Positions 4,787 through 6,969 of a DNA stretch of 6,969 bases are shown piece after piece. The DNA lies in NCBI GenBank assembly GCA_031282605.1, contig JAITDK010000103.1, positions 1 through 6,969 on the forward strand, given 5' to 3'. This DNA comes from Oscillospiraceae bacterium (GTDB lineage Bacteria > Bacillota > Clostridia > Christensenellales > Aristaeellaceae). The notes under the pieces were generated by a model. It worked only from the letters and a program-made list of their open reading frames with translations, did no database searches and had not been told where the DNA came from. A program made the translations under genes and the position numbers. The first letter of the stretch is position 1. Every line of letters starts with the position of its first letter.

Positions 4787-5917
4787 TTATATAATCACAT
4801 TCTTCGCGATAACAATCGGGTACGACGAGTGTCCCACCAACCGCCCGTCGGCACGAACCACCGCCTGTTTATCCAGTATACAGTAATCCAGCGACGCGCC
4901 AGTCTCTATCTGCGCGTCCTGCATCACAATGCAGTTGCGCACAACCGCTCCCTTCTCCACGCTGACTCCCCTGAACAGGACGCTGTCCTCGACCGTGCCG
5001 TCAATGCGGCATCCATCAGCCACCAGGCTGTTAACCACGCGCGCGTCCGAGCCATAACTCGCGGCCATATCGTCGCGCACCTTGGTAAGAATAGGCCGAT
5101 CCGGCGCAAACACAGCTTGGCGCGCCTGCGCGTCAAGCAGCGACATATTCATCTGAAAATATGACTGAACCGAGTCTATCCGCCAGTAACGCCCGCTGAA
5201 CGCGTGACCGTATATCTTCAGTCCGCCCTCGATAACCAAACGCTGAATCACGTTTCGGCGGAAATGATGCATCCCGTTCGCTACGGCTTGATCGACCAGG
5301 TAGCGCAGCAGTTCGCGGCGCAGCAAATATACCTCCAACAGTTCGTTTGGATAACTAGGTACGGACGGATTAATCTCTATGCCTACGATACGCTCGCTCT
5401 CATCAATGTTCAGGTATGCGTAATCCTCGCGGCGCGCGCCTGGCGAGAGTTGGGGCTGGTGCGCGTACAGCATCGTCAGATCCGCGTCTCGCGACACGTG
5501 CAGGTCGATCATCTGGGACAGATCAACGTTGCACAGATAGTGGCTGTTGGAGAGTATGACATACTCCTGCTTCGAGCGGCGCAAGTATCCCGTGTTCGAA
5601 GACAGCGCCTCCAGCATCCCCGAATACAGCCCCGTATTCTCATGAGTCAGGAACGGCGGCAGAATCAGCAGACCGTCGTTTTTACCGTGCAAATCCCATT
5701 CCTTGCCCGAGCCTAGGTGATCCATCAGCGAGTGGTAGTTCTTCTGGGTGATGACGCCGACGTTGCGCACGCCCGCGTTGACCAGGCAGGACATGATAAA
5801 GTCTATCAAGCGATAGCGTCCCGCCACTGGCAGCGCGGCGACCGCGCGTTGCGCGGCCAGTTCGCGCAGGTTCGGATTCTGCTCGCCTGTGTATATAATG
5901 CCCATAACGTTTGCCAT
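4787..5917 (-). CDS. glgD: GlgD, non-catalytic/regulatory subunit of ADP-glucose pyrophosphorylase
   Basis: The protein has 376 residues and the same architecture as GlgC: a nucleotidyltransferase domain (about 1-250) and a C-terminal left-handed beta-helix of hexapeptide repeats (about 280-376, e.g. GTVEDSVLFRGVSVEKGAVVRNCIV). The catalytic motifs are eroded. The GGxGxRL nucleotide loop is replaced by TGEQNPNLREL (10-20). The SGDH motif holding the catalytic Asp is SNSH (123-126). The EKP motif that binds glucose-1-phosphate with its Lys reads INP (182-184). Family knowledge says Firmicute GlgD pairs with GlgC in a heterotetramer and raises or modulates its activity while having little of its own. 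The ATG (5917-5915) lies 2 nt after the glgC stop; its ribosome site GGGAGG (5927-5932) is inside the end of glgC, so translation is coupled. Confidence 0.94.
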   Translation of the reverse strand: MANVMGIIYTGEQNPNLRELAAQRAVAALPVAGRYRLIDFIMSCLVNAGVRNVGVITQKNYHSLMDHLGSGKEWDLHGKNDGLLILPPFLTHENTGLYSGMLEALSSNTGYLRRSKQEYVILSNSHYLCNVDLSQMIDLHVSRDADLTMLYAHQPQLSPGARREDYAYLNIDESERIVGIEINPSVPSYPNELLEVYLLRRELLRYLVDQAVANGMHHFRRNVIQRLVIEGGLKIYGHAFSGRYWRIDSVQSYFQMNMSLLDAQARQAVFAPDRPILTKVRDDMAASYGSDARVVNSLVADGCRIDGTVEDSVLFRGVSVEKGAVVRNCIVMQDAQIETGASLDYCILDKQAVVRADGRLVGHSSYPIVIAKNVII

Positions 5918-5919
5918 CG

Positions 5920-6969
5920 TTACGCGCCTCCCTTGCCGGATACCGCAGGATTAAGCGCGGCCATGGATTCTTCGCAGCACTGCTCGCCCGCTGAAACCGA
6001 TTGACCGGGAGCGAGCGTGACGCCCTGACCCACTACCGCGATAAGCCCTGTCGATTCGCCGACCTTACAACCCGCGCTGATCGCCGCGCCCTCGGCTATG
6101 ATCGCTCGCTCCACCCTCGCCCCTGAGCGTATCACCGCGCCGGGCATCACGACCGCGTCCTTGACCAGCGCGCCCGCTTCGACCGTTACGCCCGCGAACA
6201 GCACGCTATGCTCTACGTCGCCATGCACCTCGCAGCCCTCGGTGATCAGGCTGTCGCGCACCCTCGATCCCGCCGACAGGTAGTGCGGCGGCATACCTGG
6301 ATTCCTCGCGTATATGCGCCAGTTTTTATCGTGCAGATTGATCGGGAGCGACGGCCCGAGCAGATCCATATTCGCTTCCCACAGGCTCTCTATGGTGCCT
6401 ACGTCTTTCCAATAACCCTTGAACGCGTAGGCGAACAGCCGCTGCCCGTCGCCGAGCATACGCGGTATGATGTTCTTGCCGAAGTCGTTGGAGGAGTTGG
6501 GGTCAGCCTCGTCCAGTTCGAGATACTGTCGCAGCTTGCTCCACGTAAACACATATACGCCCATTGAAGCCTTGTTGCTGCGCGCGTGCTTGGGTTTCTC
6601 CTCGAATTCGGTGACGCGTTCCTCGGCGTCCGCATTCATTATGCCGAACCTGGACGTTTCCTCCCACGGCACCTCAAGCACGGCGATCGTCACATCCGCG
6701 TCGTTCTTGCGGTGCGCCTGCAGCATCTGCGCGTAATCCATCTTGTATATATGGTCTCCGGACAATACCAATACATAGGTTGGATTATACTGCTGAATGA
6801 AGCCTATGTTCTGATAGATGGCGTTGGCCGTGCCGCGGTACCATTCGCCGCGCTTGGCCGTCATGTAGGGCGGCAGGACAAACACGCCGCCGTTGTTCAG
6901 GTCGAGATCCCACGGCTGACCCGCTCCGATGTAGCTGTTCAACTCCAGCGGGCGATACTGTGTCAGAAC
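5920..6969 (-). CDS. glgC: Glucose-1-phosphate adenylyltransferase, partial (N-terminus beyond right edge)
   Basis: The enzyme makes ADP-glucose and pyrophosphate from ATP and glucose-1-phosphate, the committed step of bacterial glycogen synthesis. The frame is open to the right edge and shows 349 residues plus a TAA stop. It begins VLTQYRPLELNSYIGAGQPWDL, a GlgC sequence normally some 50-60 residues into the protein, so the GGxGxRL start is missing. Active-site motifs are intact: RGTANAIYQN (45-54 of the visible part), LSGDHIYKMDY with the catalytic Asp (69-79), FEEKP with the glucose-1-phosphate Lys (122-126) and SMGVYVF (135-141). The C-terminal beta-helix shows hexapeptide repeats such as VRDSLITEGCEVHGDVEHSV. 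It sits directly upstream of glgD in one operon; the promoter is out of view. The TTG at 6942 is an internal Leu codon, not a start. Confidence 0.96.
   Translation of the reverse strand, partial: VLTQYRPLELNSYIGAGQPWDLDLNNGGVFVLPPYMTAKRGEWYRGTANAIYQNIGFIQQYNPTYVLVLSGDHIYKMDYAQMLQAHRKNDADVTIAVLEVPWEETSRFGIMNADAEERVTEFEEKPKHARSNKASMGVYVFTWSKLRQYLELDEADPNSSNDFGKNIIPRMLGDGQRLFAYAFKGYWKDVGTIESLWEANMDLLGPSLPINLHDKNWRIYARNPGMPPHYLSAGSRVRDSLITEGCEVHGDVEHSVLFAGVTVEAGALVKDAVVMPGAVIRSGARVERAIIAEGAAISAGCKVGESTGLIAVVGQGVTLAPGQSVSAGEQCCEESMAALNPAVSGKGGA

Noticed and set aside
5204..5716. A 170-codon open frame on the plus strand opposite glgD
   Set aside because: It lies wholly antisense to the well-conserved glgD, has no good ribosome site and no recognisable domain. 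Long antisense frames are common opposite GC-rich genes.
6940..6942. A TTG start for glgC at 6942
   Set aside because: The frame continues upstream to the window edge with typical GlgC sequence (VLTQYRPLEL), so this TTG is an internal leucine.

Overview
The window looks like chromosomal DNA from a spore-forming member of the Clostridia (Bacillota) with a fairly GC-rich genome (roughly 55-60% G+C, estimated by eye). Three things point there: a glgC-glgD pair, since GlgD-type pseudo-subunits are typical of Firmicutes; a spmA-spmB pair, which are spore-maturation genes; and strong AGGAGG-type ribosome binding sites. I cannot name a genus.

Layout, left to right. (1) 1-342, minus: 5' part of a gene of unknown function that runs off the left edge. 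(2) 450-1415, plus: an aminoglycoside-phosphotransferase-fold (APH) kinase, divergent from gene 1. (3) 1416-1555: a short spacer between convergent genes with several small palindromes, possibly a degraded dispersed repeat. (4) 2640 down to 1556, minus: spmA and spmB, overlapping by 4 nt (ATGA). (5) 2641-2794: the spmA leader region, with a tandem array of 11-bp units and a weak candidate sporulation promoter. (6) 4432 down to 2795, minus: glgA (glycogen synthase) with an N-terminal extension of about 67 residues. (7) 4433-4786: a 354-bp gap whose middle is a dense series of palindromes. (8) 5917 down to 4787: glgD. (9) 6969 down to 5920: glgC, whose N-terminus lies beyond the right edge.

How the genes work together. 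GlgC makes ADP-glucose from glucose-1-phosphate and ATP. GlgD has lost the matching catalytic motifs and is probably the partner or regulatory subunit. GlgA polymerises ADP-glucose into alpha-1,4-glucan. The visible set is therefore the linear-chain half of glycogen synthesis; no branching enzyme or phosphorylase is in view. glgC and glgD are separated by 2 nt and are surely cotranscribed, while glgA lies across the palindrome-rich gap and may be separately controlled. SpmA and SpmB are membrane proteins of spore-core dehydration; their position behind glgA is suggestive, but cotranscription is unproven.

I see no clearly new multi-gene system here. The most unexplained items are the multi-palindrome element between glgD and glgA, the 11-bp tandem array before spmA, the GlgA N-terminal extension, and the shortened catalytic loop of the APH-fold kinase.
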